Part shown: piece after piece, positions 10,945 through 21,925 of the stretch
How the letters are laid out: every line of letters starts with the position of its first letter
How positions within the stretch are numbered: position 1 is the first letter of the stretch
Source of the DNA: Gammaproteobacteria bacterium
Lineage (GTDB): Bacteria > Pseudomonadota > Gammaproteobacteria > GCA-002705445 > GCA-002716945
Direction of reading: 5' to 3'
Length of the DNA: 64,000 nt
Assembly (NCBI GenBank): GCA_002716945.1
Contig: PBCF01000003.1
Location: forward strand, 18,937 to 82,936
Notes under the pieces: model-generated
What the model saw: the letters and a program-made list of their open reading frames with translations, nothing else
Database searches by the model: none
Told to the model about the DNA's origin: nothing
Position numbers and translations under genes: made by a program

Positions 10945-11583
10945 GTGAACATTTTATTTCTAGGCGCACCCGGTTGCGGGAAAGGTACTCAGTCAAAAAT
11001 GCTTATTAAAGAATATGGTATTCCGCAAATTTCAACAGGTGATTTATTGCGCTCAGAAATTTCATCTAAATCTGAACTTGGAAACCAATTAAAAGATATT
11101 ATATCTCAAGGTAAATTTGTAAATGATGAAATAGTCTTAGAATTAGTCTCTAAAAAAATTAATTCACCAGAATGTAAAAAGGGGTTTATATTAGATGGTT
11201 TTCCTCGTAATTTATCTCAAGCAAAAAGCTTAGATAAGTTACTTAATACAATTAATATACAAATTAAATATGTATTCTTTATTGATGTACCATCAGAACT
11301 TCTGATTAAAAGGTGTGTAGGAAGAATTACTTGTGACACATGCGGCAGAATTGAAAATGAATATTTTTCAGATTTTAAAGAAGGTGATAAATGCGGTGAT
11401 GGTGTATTTGTTAAAAGAGCCGATGACAATGAGAAAACCGTAACAAATAGATTAAAAGTATATACAGAACAAACTGAACCAATAATTGATTACTACAAAG
11501 AAAAAAATATTCTACATACTATTATTGGTGGCGAGGGCCCCGCTACAGAATTAACAAATCAAATATTTGATATACTAAGTTGA
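10945..11583 (+). CDS. adk: Adenylate kinase (GTG start, Cys-containing LID)
   Basis: [51 protein letters not shown]-type SD upstream. Confidence 0.95.
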   Translation: MNILFLGAPGCGKGTQSKMLIKEYGIPQISTGDLLRSEISSKSELGNQLKDIISQGKFVNDEIVLELVSKKINSPECKKGFILDGFPRNLSQAKSLDKLLNTINIQIKYVFFIDVPSELLIKRCVGRITCDTCGRIENEYFSDFKEGDKCGDGVFVKRADDNEKTVTNRLKVYTEQTEPIIDYYKEKNILHTIIGGEGPATELTNQIFDILS

Positions 11584-11674
11584 TTAAAACGCCTATTTAT
11601 AAAAAAACATAACCTCTCATCACAAATTAAGTGATATAATTGTTTTCGATAATATTAGGGGTTTTCAGATTTTT

Positions 11675-14416
11675 ATGAAAAATAAATTTTTAGTATTCTT
11701 AACATTATTTTTTGTATCTAATCCTGTTTATTCAGGATGGATACCTGATGAGTGGTTTCCAGATGATTTGATACCTGATATTAGTATACCCCAACAACCT
11801 GTAATGAAAATCCTGGAAGGTGACATTGACATCCTTCCTAAGACATATAGGATACCTATAGATCAAGGATTATTGTTGGATCAAAAAAAACTTAATCAAT
11901 TACAACCCGGACTAACAAGAGAACAGGTTGAATTCCTTTTAGGCACGCCAACATTCATAGATCCTTTCCACTATGATAGATGGGATTATATATATTATTC
12001 AGTTGAAAAAAATAAAGTAAAAAAAACAAAAAGATTAATAGTTTATTTTAAAAATGAAATAGTTTATTCAATACATGATCAAAAAAAGGTGGTAAGACAA
12101 CAAGGATTGAAGTCGGATGCAGTATTTGCTGATGCTCCAGTAATTGAAAAAATTCCAGTCAAAAAAAATCTTTCAGTGCCTGAAATTGTAATAGCCAGAA
12201 GAGAAGATTACCTGTCCTATAAAAAAACAAAAGGTCTCCCTGTTTGTATTGATAACGAAATAGAGACATATGAATCAGAAAGAACTTTGGTTAACGCAGA
12301 CGAAGACACATTAGAAATAAGATCAGATAAACAGAGTCAAGATGATCAAGGTATTTATTATGCATCAGGAAAAGTACAAATAGAACGTGCAGATGATTTA
12401 ATAAAGTCTGAAGAGGCGGAGTACGATTCTGAAACAGGAATATTAACAGCAAAAGAGAATGTTACATATCTAAATAAAGATATCACAATTAAGGCTTTAC
12501 AAGGTGGTTATAATAGTCAAACGAACACAGTCAATTTTAATAAAGCAACTTATAGTTTTGTCTCTCAAGATAGACCAGGAACCGGAAAATCTAATGATAT
12601 TTTTGTGGATGAAAAAGAAGTAATTCATTTGACTCCTTCAACTTACACAACATGTAATATAAATGATCCAGATTGGGAGCTGAGTTCTTCAAAAACTGAA
12701 CTCTATAGAGATATAGATAGAGGGCATGCATATAATTTGGTTCTCAAATATAAAGACTTACCTATTCTTTATACACCTTTTCTTAGTTTTCCATTGACGG
12801 ATCAAAGACAAACAGGATTCTTGTTTCCAAGAATTGGTAATTCTAAAGAAAGTGGAGTAGTACTCTCGTCCCCATATTATTTTAATCTGGCACCTAATTA
12901 TGATTTAACTTTCATACCTACTAATTATTCTGGTAGAGGTCAAATGTATGAAATACAAACTAGACATAAATCTATATACAGTGATACTGAGATACAATTA
13001 GCTACACTTAAAGATGATGATATTAAAAGAGATGACAGGCATGCCTTTTTTATAAAAGACAATAGAGTTTTTTTAAATACTATGAAGTTAGAAAATAATT
13101 CATGGGATGGAACTAGAATAACTTCTAAAATTGATGTAGGTGGTGTATCTGATAAAAAATATTTTGATGATTTTAGTAGTTCTGTGGCCGGCATAGGGAG
13201 ATCTCACATTTTAAGAGAAATGAGACTAGCAAGAACAGATAGAGGAAAATTTGGTGAATTAAATATGGAGTTACTCACCCAATCTTACCAAGTTGCAAAG
13301 GAAGGGCTAAATGAACAATATAAAACTTTACCTAAATTTACTGTCAACTATCAATCGTTGAAAAAAAATTATGATTTTGGATATAACTTTGAAGGTGAAT
13401 ATGCAACATTTGATCACACTCTTCCAACAGAATCTGAAGGATCTAGATATACTATATATCCATCAGTTGAATATTTAATTAATGAACCAGGTTGGATGAT
13501 CAAACCTAAAGTGGGATTTAAATATACAAAATATGAATTATCTAATGCTGAGCCTGAGGCAAGAACAAGAAGTACAGCTATCGCAAGTTTATACGGAAAA
13601 ATGGTTTTAGAAAAAAGGATTAAGAATAATATACTACAAACTCTTGAGCCTCAATTATATCTTCTTTACATACCAGTAGGGCAACAAGATGATATCCCGT
13701 TATTTGATACAGGTTTGAATGATTTTAAATATACATTATTTAGTGAGAATAAATTTTATGGCGAAGATAGACTAAATGATGCTAAACAAATAACTTTAGC
13801 TCTGACATCTAGAATGATAAATGCATCAACTGGGGTAGAAATGATTAATGGAACTATTGGCCAAATCTTCTATTTCGACGATCGCGATGTTCATTTGACG
13901 GCAGATACTAAAGAACATTCTGACTCCTCAAATATTCTTGGTATCGTCAACGCTAGATTATCTGATAATTGGAGATTATCGGCTGAATCGATATTCAATC
14001 CTCATGCTGGATATGGTGAAAAAAATGCTGTCCGAGTTATGTATAAAGATAAAAGCCTTGGAGCTCAACGTATATTCAATGCTAGCTACAGATTCAATAG
14101 AGGATCTCAAGAAGAAATTGATTTATCTGGAGTAGTTCCTATAAATAATAGACTATCTTTTATAGGTAAATATAATTACTCATTCAATAATGAGAGAAGT
14201 AATACAGAAGATTTATTAGAATCTATGATGGGATTTGAATATGAAAGTTGTTGTTATGGTTTTAAATTCGTAGTGAGAGATTACTGGGATGGAAATAAAT
14301 CTGCCAACGCCATATATTTTGAATTCTTACCTAAGGGTTTAGCTACTTCTAATAATCAGACCTCACAATTATTGAAGAGAGGGATACTTGGATACCAAGA
14401 TGTGTATGATTACTAG
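11675..14416 (+). CDS. lptD: LPS-assembly protein LptD with N-terminal BamE-like domain
   Basis: Residues ~47-137 resemble BamE (IDQGLLLDQKKLNQLQPGLTREQVEFLLGTPTFIDPFHYDRWDYIYY..LIVYFKNEIVYSI), followed by OstA/LptA domain and LptD barrel (PYYFNLAPNYDLTFIPTNYSGRGQMYEIQTRH). Followed by surA-pdxA-rsmA. Confidence 0.9.
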   Translation: MKNKFLVFLTLFFVSNPVYSGWIPDEWFPDDLIPDISIPQQPVMKILEGDIDILPKTYRIPIDQGLLLDQKKLNQLQPGLTREQVEFLLGTPTFIDPFHYDRWDYIYYSVEKNKVKKTKRLIVYFKNEIVYSIHDQKKVVRQQGLKSDAVFADAPVIEKIPVKKNLSVPEIVIARREDYLSYKKTKGLPVCIDNEIETYESERTLVNADEDTLEIRSDKQSQDDQGIYYASGKVQIERADDLIKSEEAEYDSETGILTAKENVTYLNKDITIKALQGGYNSQTNTVNFNKATYSFVSQDRPGTGKSNDIFVDEKEVIHLTPSTYTTCNINDPDWELSSSKTELYRDIDRGHAYNLVLKYKDLPILYTPFLSFPLTDQRQTGFLFPRIGNSKESGVVLSSPYYFNLAPNYDLTFIPTNYSGRGQMYEIQTRHKSIYSDTEIQLATLKDDDIKRDDRHAFFIKDNRVFLNTMKLENNSWDGTRITSKIDVGGVSDKKYFDDFSSSVAGIGRSHILREMRLARTDRGKFGELNMELLTQSYQVAKEGLNEQYKTLPKFTVNYQSLKKNYDFGYNFEGEYATFDHTLPTESEGSRYTIYPSVEYLINEPGWMIKPKVGFKYTKYELSNAEPEARTRSTAIASLYGKMVLEKRIKNNILQTLEPQLYLLYIPVGQQDDIPLFDTGLNDFKYTLFSENKFYGEDRLNDAKQITLALTSRMINASTGVEMINGTIGQIFYFDDRDVHLTADTKEHSDSSNILGIVNARLSDNWRLSAESIFNPHAGYGEKNAVRVMYKDKSLGAQRIFNASYRFNRGSQEEIDLSGVVPINNRLSFIGKYNYSFNNERSNTEDLLESMMGFEYESCCYGFKFVVRDYWDGNKSANAIYFEFLPKGLATSNNQTSQLLKRGILGYQDVYDY

Positions 14417-15686
14417 AAAGTTTTATTTATATGTCAGCTTTGCGTCATTAATACTAATAAATATTTGTAGTATTAATGTTTCATATTCAGCAGAAATTAA
14501 AGATAGAGTGGTTGCGATTGTAAATGATGGCGTCATTCTAGAATCAGAATTAATTGAAGAAATCAAAAATATCTCTAAAGGACCTAAAATTAATGAGTAC
14601 TCTAATTTAAATGATGAACAACTAATAAAAAAAGTTTTAGATAAACTTATTTTGAATAATTTACTCATTCAAGCAACAAAAAGATTTGGTATTAATGTTT
14701 CAGATATCGTTCTAGAAAGAGGTCTAAGACAGATTGCGCAAAACGAAAATGTCCCTTTACCTAAATTAAGAGAAGTTATCACTTCTAAAGGGCTCGAATA
14801 TTCTAAATATATTGAAATAGTCAGAAATAAAATGGCAGTGGATGAATTATTTAGAACACAATTTTACTCAAGAGTATATGTAACTACAGGCGAAATTGAT
14901 AATTATATCAAAAATCAAATGTCTGATTATGATAAACAGATTAAATATGATTTGACTGAATTAGTTATTATAGATGAAGACAAAAAATTAAGTCAAAAAG
15001 TTATTGATAATATTTATTTAGAACTAGAAACATTAAATTTCATTGAAATAAAAAAAACTAATACAAATTTAAATATTGAAATAAATGAATTAGGTCAAAA
15101 TACAGTTGATATATTACCTGATGTTTTTGTAAAAGCTCTGAAAAAAATTTCCAAAGGCAAATTAAGTGAAATCATATCAAGTCCAAGAGGTTACCATATC
15201 CTTAGACTAAATAATATTTCTAATGATTCACAAGTTTTTGTTACCGAATATAAAGTTAGACATATACTTATGGTAACTGATGTTATGACATCAGAAGAGG
15301 TTATAAAAAATCAACTGCTGAAAATAAAAAATGAGTCTGAAAATATAGATGATTTTATTTTAAAAGCTAAACAATTTTCTTCTGATAAAGCTTCTGGTTT
15401 TAAAGGAGGTGATATTGGTTGGGTTCGCAAAGAATCCGTAGTTCCAGAATTCTCAAAAGTTATGATTAAAACTCCAATAGATACGATTAGTGATCCGTTT
15501 AAGACTCAGTATGGTTGGCATATTCTGTTTACAGAAAATATCAGAACTATTGATGATACAGATGCACGTCTAAGAAAAAAAGCTGAACTTGAAGTTAAAA
15601 GAATTAAAGCTGATAGACAAAAAAATGAATGGATTGCAAAATTAAAAGATCAAGCATATATAGAAATCAAGGACATACAGTATTGA
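14388..15686 (+). CDS. surA: Periplasmic chaperone / PpiC-type peptidyl-prolyl isomerase SurA
   Basis: DRVVAIVNDGVILESELIEEI; rotamase domain VRHILMVTD..KGGDIGWVRKESVVPEFSKVM; start may be 14400 (MITRKF). Confidence 0.92.
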   Translation: MDTKMCMITRKFYLYVSFASLILINICSINVSYSAEIKDRVVAIVNDGVILESELIEEIKNISKGPKINEYSNLNDEQLIKKVLDKLILNNLLIQATKRFGINVSDIVLERGLRQIAQNENVPLPKLREVITSKGLEYSKYIEIVRNKMAVDELFRTQFYSRVYVTTGEIDNYIKNQMSDYDKQIKYDLTELVIIDEDKKLSQKVIDNIYLELETLNFIEIKKTNTNLNIEINELGQNTVDILPDVFVKALKKISKGKLSEIISSPRGYHILRLNNISNDSQVFVTEYKVRHILMVTDVMTSEEVIKNQLLKIKNESENIDDFILKAKQFSSDKASGFKGGDIGWVRKESVVPEFSKVMIKTPIDTISDPFKTQYGWHILFTENIRTIDDTDARLRKKAELEVKRIKADRQKNEWIAKLKDQAYIEIKDIQY

Positions 15687-16657
15687 ACAAAATTGCAATA
15701 ACTCTAGGGGAGCCTGCTGGTATTGGTCCAGATTTAGGTGTTTTATTGTCCCAAAAAACTTTAAAAAAGAATCACATCATTGTAACTGATCCTAGATTAT
15801 TAATCGCTAGTGCAAAAAAATTAAAAAAAAAGATTAATATTAATATTCTGAAAGATATTAATGATAAAACAATATCTGGGAATAATATTTTAAATATATT
15901 ACCAGTCAAATTAAATACAAAAAATATACCTGGCACTATGAATCCTAAAAATTCTGAATTTGTTATAAATACAATTAAAAAGGCAGCAACATTATGTATG
16001 AATAATCAGGTAAAAGCGATGGTAACAGGGCCAATAAGCAAATCTGTTTTAAATGATGGTGGATATAAAATTTCTGGACATACAGAGTTTTTGGCAAATT
16101 TATGCAATTCTAAATCAGTTATGTTATTGATGAACAAAAAAATTAAAATTGCTTTACATACTATTCATATACCGTTGAAAGAAGTACATAAACAAATAAA
16201 AAAAAATAAAATAATTCACACAGTTACAATTGTTAATAATGACATCATAAAAAAATTTGGCATAAAAAAACCTAAAATCTTAATAACAGGATTAAATCCT
16301 CATGCGGGTGAAAATGGATTATTAGGTAAAGAGGAATTAAATGAACTAATTCCAGCAGTACGTGAACTTAGAAAAAGAAATATTTTAATTGATGGTCCGT
16401 GTCCTGCTGATACGGCATTCATTAGAAAAAATATAGATTTTTATGATGTCTTTATTACTATGTTTCATGATCAAGGGCTTCCTGTCATAAAATTTGATAA
16501 TTTTAAAAAAACTGTAAATATTACATTAGGATTACCAATAAATAGAATTTCAGTAGATCATGGAACTGCTTTAGAATTAGTAGGTACAGGAAATATTGAT
16601 ATATCTAGTTTTAGAGAAGCATTAAGAATTGCAAAGTCATTAAATGATTCAACTTAA
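15683..16657 (+). CDS. pdxA: 4-hydroxythreonine-4-phosphate dehydrogenase
   Basis: IAITLGEPAGIGPDLG, VTGPISKS, SGHTEFLA, GLNPHAGENG, MFHDQGLPVIK. TTG start at 15683 overlapping the surA TGA is more plausible than the track start 15629. Confidence 0.93.
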   Translation: MNKIAITLGEPAGIGPDLGVLLSQKTLKKNHIIVTDPRLLIASAKKLKKKININILKDINDKTISGNNILNILPVKLNTKNIPGTMNPKNSEFVINTIKKAATLCMNNQVKAMVTGPISKSVLNDGGYKISGHTEFLANLCNSKSVMLLMNKKIKIALHTIHIPLKEVHKQIKKNKIIHTVTIVNNDIIKKFGIKKPKILITGLNPHAGENGLLGKEELNELIPAVRELRKRNILIDGPCPADTAFIRKNIDFYDVFITMFHDQGLPVIKFDNFKKTVNITLGLPINRISVDHGTALELVGTGNIDISSFREALRIAKSLNDST

Positions 16658-17405
16658 AAAAAGACTGGGACAACATTTTTTACATGATAAAAATATTATT
16701 AATAAAATATTAAAGCATGTAAAACCAGAAAAAAATCAACATTTTCTGGAAATTGGTCCAGGTAATGGAATTCTATCTAAACCTCTATACAATAAAATCA
16801 AATCATTAATTCTAATAGAAAAAGACAAAAAATTAATACCAATCTTAGATCAAGTGTTCTACAACCAAAAAAATATAAATATATATAACAAGGATATATT
16901 GAAATATAATTTTGAAAATATTAGTAAGAAAATTAGAATTATAGGCAATCTTCCATACAATATTTCTACTGAGATTTTATTCAAAATATTGAATATCTCT
17001 GAAAAAATTATTGACGTACATTTTATGTTACAAAAAGAAGTAGTTGATAGAATAATCGCAAAACCTAACAGTAAAATATATGGGAGGTTATCCGTGATGT
17101 GTCAAGTTTATTTTAATATAGAAAAATTATTCGAAATCTCTCCAAATGTTTTTTATCCTAAACCCAAAGTTCAGTCAGCATATATCAAGATGATTCCCTA
17201 TCAAACTAGATTTCATAATAATAAACATGAAAAAATGTTTTATGATATTGTAAAAACAACGTTCGAATCTAGAAGAAAAATGATAAAATCTACACTAAAA
17301 GACAAAATGGATTTAAAAATTTTAGAAAAATTAAATATCAACCCAAATCAAAGGCCTGAAAAGATATCTGTAGATGATTTTTTAAATATTTCAAAAGCAT
17401 TATGA
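16644..17405 (+). CDS. rsmA: 16S rRNA dimethyladenosine transferase
   Basis: KKRLGQHFLHDKNIINKI, FLEIGPGNGILSKPL, IIGNLPYNIST. Confidence 0.95.
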   Translation: MIQLKKRLGQHFLHDKNIINKILKHVKPEKNQHFLEIGPGNGILSKPLYNKIKSLILIEKDKKLIPILDQVFYNQKNINIYNKDILKYNFENISKKIRIIGNLPYNISTEILFKILNISEKIIDVHFMLQKEVVDRIIAKPNSKIYGRLSVMCQVYFNIEKLFEISPNVFYPKPKVQSAYIKMIPYQTRFHNNKHEKMFYDIVKTTFESRRKMIKSTLKDKMDLKILEKLNINPNQRPEKISVDDFLNISKAL

Positions 17406-18067
17406 AGAGTTTTGTTTGTATATTTCTATTTTTATATTCCATATATAATTATTTTAATTTTTTCTCTTGGTATTTAGGCCCAAATCAAAAAATTATTGAA
17501 GAAGCATTGCACTTGTCTTTATTGGCAAGTATACCTCTTTTCATAATGATTATTATCACGCATATTTATTTTTATCCTAAAAATGTGGATGATCATGCGC
17601 AGGTGATTTCTTTTCCACCTATAATAATGTTGTTTTCAGTAAATTTAGCTTTCTTTGTAGGTTCCCTGAATAGATATTATTTCCAAATTTATGATCTTCC
17701 AGAATTTCTTGATATATTAAGAGATCCAGTTATAGGCGTAATTTTAATTATATTAGCTTTCTTAATCATTATATCGGCCATAAAAGAATTCAAAAACATC
17801 AACGAAGATCCGATGCCCACAACATCATCTCAAAATCTAATACGAAATAAAATTTATAAATGGACAAGAAATCCAATGTATCTTGGGATTCTAATATTTC
17901 AAGTTGGACTGGGTATGTCTTTAAGCTATATCCATATAACATTGTTTAGTTTATTTACATTTATCATTTTTCACTATCTTGTAGTGAAAAGAGAGGAGAT
18001 TTATTTAGAAAAGCAGTTCAAAGAGAAATATTTATTGTATAAAAAAGAAGTACGAAGATGGTTATGA
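17402..18067 (+). CDS. Isoprenylcysteine carboxyl methyltransferase-family membrane protein
   Basis: TM protein with NLIRNKIYKWTRNPMYLGILIFQVGLG..VVKREEIYLEKQFKEKYLLYKKEVRRW. Confidence 0.75.
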   Translation: MKSFVCIFLFLYSIYNYFNFFSWYLGPNQKIIEEALHLSLLASIPLFIMIIITHIYFYPKNVDDHAQVISFPPIIMLFSVNLAFFVGSLNRYYFQIYDLPEFLDILRDPVIGVILIILAFLIIISAIKEFKNINEDPMPTTSSQNLIRNKIYKWTRNPMYLGILIFQVGLGMSLSYIHITLFSLFTFIIFHYLVVKREEIYLEKQFKEKYLLYKKEVRRWL

Positions 18068-20653
18068 TGCTGCTTCCATAGTTGATGTATTTTTAAAAAT
18101 TATCTTATCCTTTTCTAGAGAAACTGTAACAGTTTTAATGTCGACTAATTCATTATTCAGAATTTTCTTAGAAATCTCATTTTCTAATAAATTTTGAATT
18201 TTTCTTTTTATTGGTCTTGCACCAAATGATGGGTCGAAACCTAATTTTGCAATATGCTTGATTACTTGTTTTGTTACATTAATCTTTATGTTTGTTATCT
18301 TATTAATTCTCTCGCAGAGCACAGCAATTTGATTATGTGTAATCTCTTCAATAGTTTCTTTTGAGAGAGGTTTGAATGCAACTATATCATCTATTCTGTT
18401 TAAAAATTCAGGTCTAAATTTATTTTCTAATTCATCTCGAATATTTTGTCTGACTTTATTACTATCATCTGTATCTGTATGATAATCATGTCCTAAATTT
18501 GAAGTCATTATGATAATGGTATTCTTAAAATCTATAACTCTACCCTGCCCATCTGTTAATCTTCCATCGTCAAAGATTTGTAAGAGTAAATTTAGAACTT
18601 CAGTATGAGCTTTTTCAATTTCATCAAGTAATATTACTGAATATGGTTTTCTTCTTATAGTTTCAGTCAGACAACCGCCTTGTTCATAACCAACATAACC
18701 TGGAGGTGCACCTATCAATCTAGAAGCATTATGTTTTTCTGTGTATTCTGACATATCAATACGAACTAATGATTCTTCTGAATTGAATAAAAATTGTGCA
18801 AGTTGTTTAGAAAGCTCAGTTTTCCCAACTCCAGTTGGTCCTAAGAATAAAAAAACACCATTTGGTTTGGTAGGATCAGAAATTCCTGCACGTGATCTTC
18901 TTATAGCATTCGATATAGCTGATATTGATGCAGATTGTCCAATAACAAATTTAGATAAAAAAGTTTCTAGGTTTAATAACTTTTCTCTCTCGCTCTGAAC
19001 AATTGTATTTACAGGTATTCCAGTCCATTTAGAAACAATATCAGCAACAATATTTTCTGTAACTTTATTTCTTAATAATTTTAAATCACTAGATGTATTT
19101 GTTTCTGAATGTTTTATTTTATTTTCTATTTCAGGTATTAATCCATATTGTAGTTCTGACATTTTAGTTAAATCATTTTTTCTGCGCGCATTTTCTAATT
19201 CTTGTTTAGCATTTTCTAATTTCGTTTTGAGTTTCTTAGAGTCTGTAACCAAGCTCTTTTCTTCAATCCAAATTTTTTCTAAATCATTATACTCTTTAGA
19301 TAGAGAATCCAAATTTTGTTCTAATTCTTTTTTTCTTGCGTCAGAGTCTTTATCTGAATCTTTTTTTAATGCTTCAATCTCAATTTTTAGTTTAATAATA
19401 TTTCTGTCTAATCTGTCCATCTCTTCAGGTTTAGAATCAATTTCCATTCTAATCAAACTTGCAGCTTCATCAATCAAATCAATAGCTTTATCTGGTAGAT
19501 TACGATCTGTAATATATCTTGCAGATAGGTTAGCAGCAGCAATTATTGCATTGTCAGTTACAGTGACACCATGATGTATTTCATATCTTTCTTTTAATCC
19601 TCTCAAAATAGCTATAGCATCATCTACGCCGGGTTGATTGATTAAGACCTTTTGGAAACGTCTTTCTAACGCTGCATCCTTTTCGATATTTTGTCTAAAT
19701 TCATCAAGTGTTGTAGCACCAATACATCTTAAATCTCCTCTTGCAAGTGCTGGCTTCAACATATTTCCTGCATCCATAGAACCTTCGGATTTACCAGCTC
19801 CAACCATCATATGAATTTCATCAATAAAAATAATATATTGATCTTTTTTCTTAGTTAGTTCTTTTAAAACATTTTTTAATCTTTCTTCAAATTCACCACG
19901 AAATTTTGATCCTGCTACCATTGCACTCAAATCCATTTGTAAGAGTTTTTTATCTTTCAAGCCTTCTGGCACCTCATTATTAATAATTCTTTGAGCTAAT
20001 CCTTCTGCTATTGCTGTTTTCCCAACACCAGGGTCACCAATCAGAATAGGATTATTTTTAGTTCGCCTCTGAAGCACTTGTATAGATCTTCTGATTTCTG
20101 TATCACGTCCAATGACAGGATCTAACTTACCTTGTTCAGCTAAATTCGTTAAATCGATTGTATATTTTTTTAGAGAATCACTTTCTCCTTCATAATCTTC
20201 TGAATCAACTGAAGAGTTTAATCTAGCTTTTTTAACCAATTCTTTGATTTCTGATACATCATATCCTGCTTGTTTCAATATATTTGCAATTACATCATTA
20301 TCAAAACACGCCACTAAAACTGTATCTGTTGCTATAAATTGATCTGAATATTCTTTCATTATTATTTCAGCTTTTTGTAATACTTGTAATAATGATTTAG
20401 AGAATTCTGTGATAGTGTTTTCACCATCTACAGTATTTAGTTTTTCAATTTCTAAATTCACTGCTTGATGTGCTGCAAAAATATTACCATTTATTTTAGC
20501 CAGAAGTTGTTTTGCTATATTGTCATTATTTATCAAGGCATACAATAAATGACAAGGTTCAACAAATTGATTCTTATTGATGAATGCTACATTTTGAGCT
20601 TCAGTAAGAATTTCTCTTAATTTCTTAGTATATTTATCTACATTTATTGCCAT
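18062..20653 (-). CDS. clpB: ATP-dependent chaperone ClpB
   Basis: Two AAA+ modules (GDPGVGKTAIAEGLAQRI, GPTGVGKTELSKQLAQFL), middle coiled coil, N-terminal Clp repeat. Confidence 0.97.
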   Translation of the reverse strand: MAINVDKYTKKLREILTEAQNVAFINKNQFVEPCHLLYALINNDNIAKQLLAKINGNIFAAHQAVNLEIEKLNTVDGENTITEFSKSLLQVLQKAEIIMKEYSDQFIATDTVLVACFDNDVIANILKQAGYDVSEIKELVKKARLNSSVDSEDYEGESDSLKKYTIDLTNLAEQGKLDPVIGRDTEIRRSIQVLQRRTKNNPILIGDPGVGKTAIAEGLAQRIINNEVPEGLKDKKLLQMDLSAMVAGSKFRGEFEERLKNVLKELTKKKDQYIIFIDEIHMMVGAGKSEGSMDAGNMLKPALARGDLRCIGATTLDEFRQNIEKDAALERRFQKVLINQPGVDDAIAILRGLKERYEIHHGVTVTDNAIIAAANLSARYITDRNLPDKAIDLIDEAASLIRMEIDSKPEEMDRLDRNIIKLKIEIEALKKDSDKDSDARKKELEQNLDSLSKEYNDLEKIWIEEKSLVTDSKKLKTKLENAKQELENARRKNDLTKMSELQYGLIPEIENKIKHSETNTSSDLKLLRNKVTENIVADIVSKWTGIPVNTIVQSEREKLLNLETFLSKFVIGQSASISAISNAIRRSRAGISDPTKPNGVFLFLGPTGVGKTELSKQLAQFLFNSEESLVRIDMSEYTEKHNASRLIGAPPGYVGYEQGGCLTETIRRKPYSVILLDEIEKAHTEVLNLLLQIFDDGRLTDGQGRVIDFKNTIIIMTSNLGHDYHTDTDDSNKVRQNIRDELENKFRPEFLNRIDDIVAFKPLSKETIEEITHNQIAVLCERINKITNIKINVTKQVIKHIAKLGFDPSFGARPIKRKIQNLLENEISKKILNNELVDIKTVTVSLEKDKIIFKNTSTMEAAS

Positions 20654-20694
20654 AAATGAAATATATGTTCTAAATCAAAAAAAACAAGAAGAAA

Positions 20695-21207
20695 TTAATG
20701 CATGTGATGATTTATGCTTTCATTGGATTTGCGCGGGTCTATCACTTTAAAATGCAACATATATCTCACTTCATTTCTATCATATGCGACAACCTTTATT
20801 ACTTCACCAATTTGCAAATCTCTACGCTTACCTAAAAACATAACGTGTTTAGCGCCATGATCTAATTGTATTGTATTTTTTGCTGGAATTGATAATGATT
20901 TTAAATGTCTCATTTTTGCTGTTCCAGAGCTTGAGATTTCCGTAGTATGTAACTCAGTTTTATCAAAGACTGGTGATGTAAGTTTATATATTTCTATATT
21001 TTCATCACTATTATTTTCAAAAACTCCATATCCAGCAAAAACATTCGTGTTTTTAGGACCCATATGGATAACACCTTTTCTAATTTCTAGTTTTTGGCCG
21101 CCATCCTTATGTACATCAACTCCACTCATAAATGCATGTGTTTTAGTTCCTATAAAAACTACAAAGACAATTGCAAAAAATTTTGTTAATAAGTTAGATG
21201 TATTCAT
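20695..21207 (-). CDS. PCu(A)C-family periplasmic copper chaperone
   Basis: GPKNTNVFAGYGVFEN..TELHTTEISSSGTAKMRHL..IPAKNTIQLDHGAKHVMFLG..; signal peptide; His/Met tail NHHMH. Confidence 0.8.
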   Translation of the reverse strand: MNTSNLLTKFFAIVFVVFIGTKTHAFMSGVDVHKDGGQKLEIRKGVIHMGPKNTNVFAGYGVFENNSDENIEIYKLTSPVFDKTELHTTEISSSGTAKMRHLKSLSIPAKNTIQLDHGAKHVMFLGKRRDLQIGEVIKVVAYDRNEVRYMLHFKVIDPRKSNESINHHMH

Positions 21208-21263
21208 CGCGAATCATTATAAACTATGCTTGCATTTTTTCAATCTTTAATTATATTTTAGAT

Positions 21264-21467
21264 ATGAATAAATTCTTGCTCAGCATGCTTATGTGTCCAC
21301 AATCAGGTGGCGAACTACATTATGATGAAAAATCGAATGAATTGATATGTTATAAATCAAAACTTGCATATCCAATTGAAAATGACATACCTATTATGTT
21401 GATAGATTCAGCAAGACAATTAAAAGATGAAGAGTTAAATGAGGAAGATAGTAATGGCAAAGATTAA
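21264..21467 (+). CDS. Trm112 family protein
   Basis: MNKFLLSMLMCPQSGGELHYDEKSNELICYKSKLAYPIENDIPIMLIDSAR; internal ATG at 21264 is the natural start. Confidence 0.85.
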   Translation: MNKFLLSMLMCPQSGGELHYDEKSNELICYKSKLAYPIENDIPIMLIDSARQLKDEELNEEDSNGKD

Positions 21468-21924
21468 TTTAGGCACAAAAATAAAAGACAGTAAAATTCA
21501 ATGCACAGATGCAACAAAAACAAAATTATCAGATTTCTTTGATAAACAAATCATTTTTTATTTCTATCCGAAAGATATGACACCAGGCTGCACGACAGAA
21601 AGCATAGAATTTAATTCAAATTTATCTAAGATCAAAAAACTAGGTTTTAATATAGCTGGTATATCTAGAGATTCTCTAAAATCTCATACAAAATTTATTG
21701 AAAAATACAAATTCAAATTTCCACTCATTTCTGATGAAGATGAGAAAATTTGCAAAATATTTAATGTAATCAAAGAAAAAAGTCTTTATGGTAGAAAATA
21801 TATGGGTGTTGATAGAAGTACTTTCGTATTAGATAAAAAAGGAACAATAAAGTATATTTGGAGAGGTGTTAAAGTTAAAGGGCACGTCGACGAAGTTATT
21901 AAGACAATCAAAGAGATAAAATAA
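21454..21924 (+). CDS. bcp: Peroxiredoxin (BCP/PrxQ-type)
   Basis: FYFYPKDMTPGCTTESIEFN; start taken at MAKINLG. Confidence 0.9.
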   Translation: MAKINLGTKIKDSKIQCTDATKTKLSDFFDKQIIFYFYPKDMTPGCTTESIEFNSNLSKIKKLGFNIAGISRDSLKSHTKFIEKYKFKFPLISDEDEKICKIFNVIKEKSLYGRKYMGVDRSTFVLDKKGTIKYIWRGVKVKGHVDEVIKTIKEIK

Positions 21925-21925
21925 A

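Noticed and set aside
10475-10996. 173-aa minus-strand ORF overlapping hppA/adk
   Set aside because: Antisense to strongly conserved hppA and adk coding sequence; low-complexity Pro/Ile composition typical of shadow ORFs.
11675-12090. Separate bamE gene frameshifted into lptD
   Set aside because: The reading frame is continuous with a single signal peptide and a plausible linker; no internal stop or second signal sequence seen.
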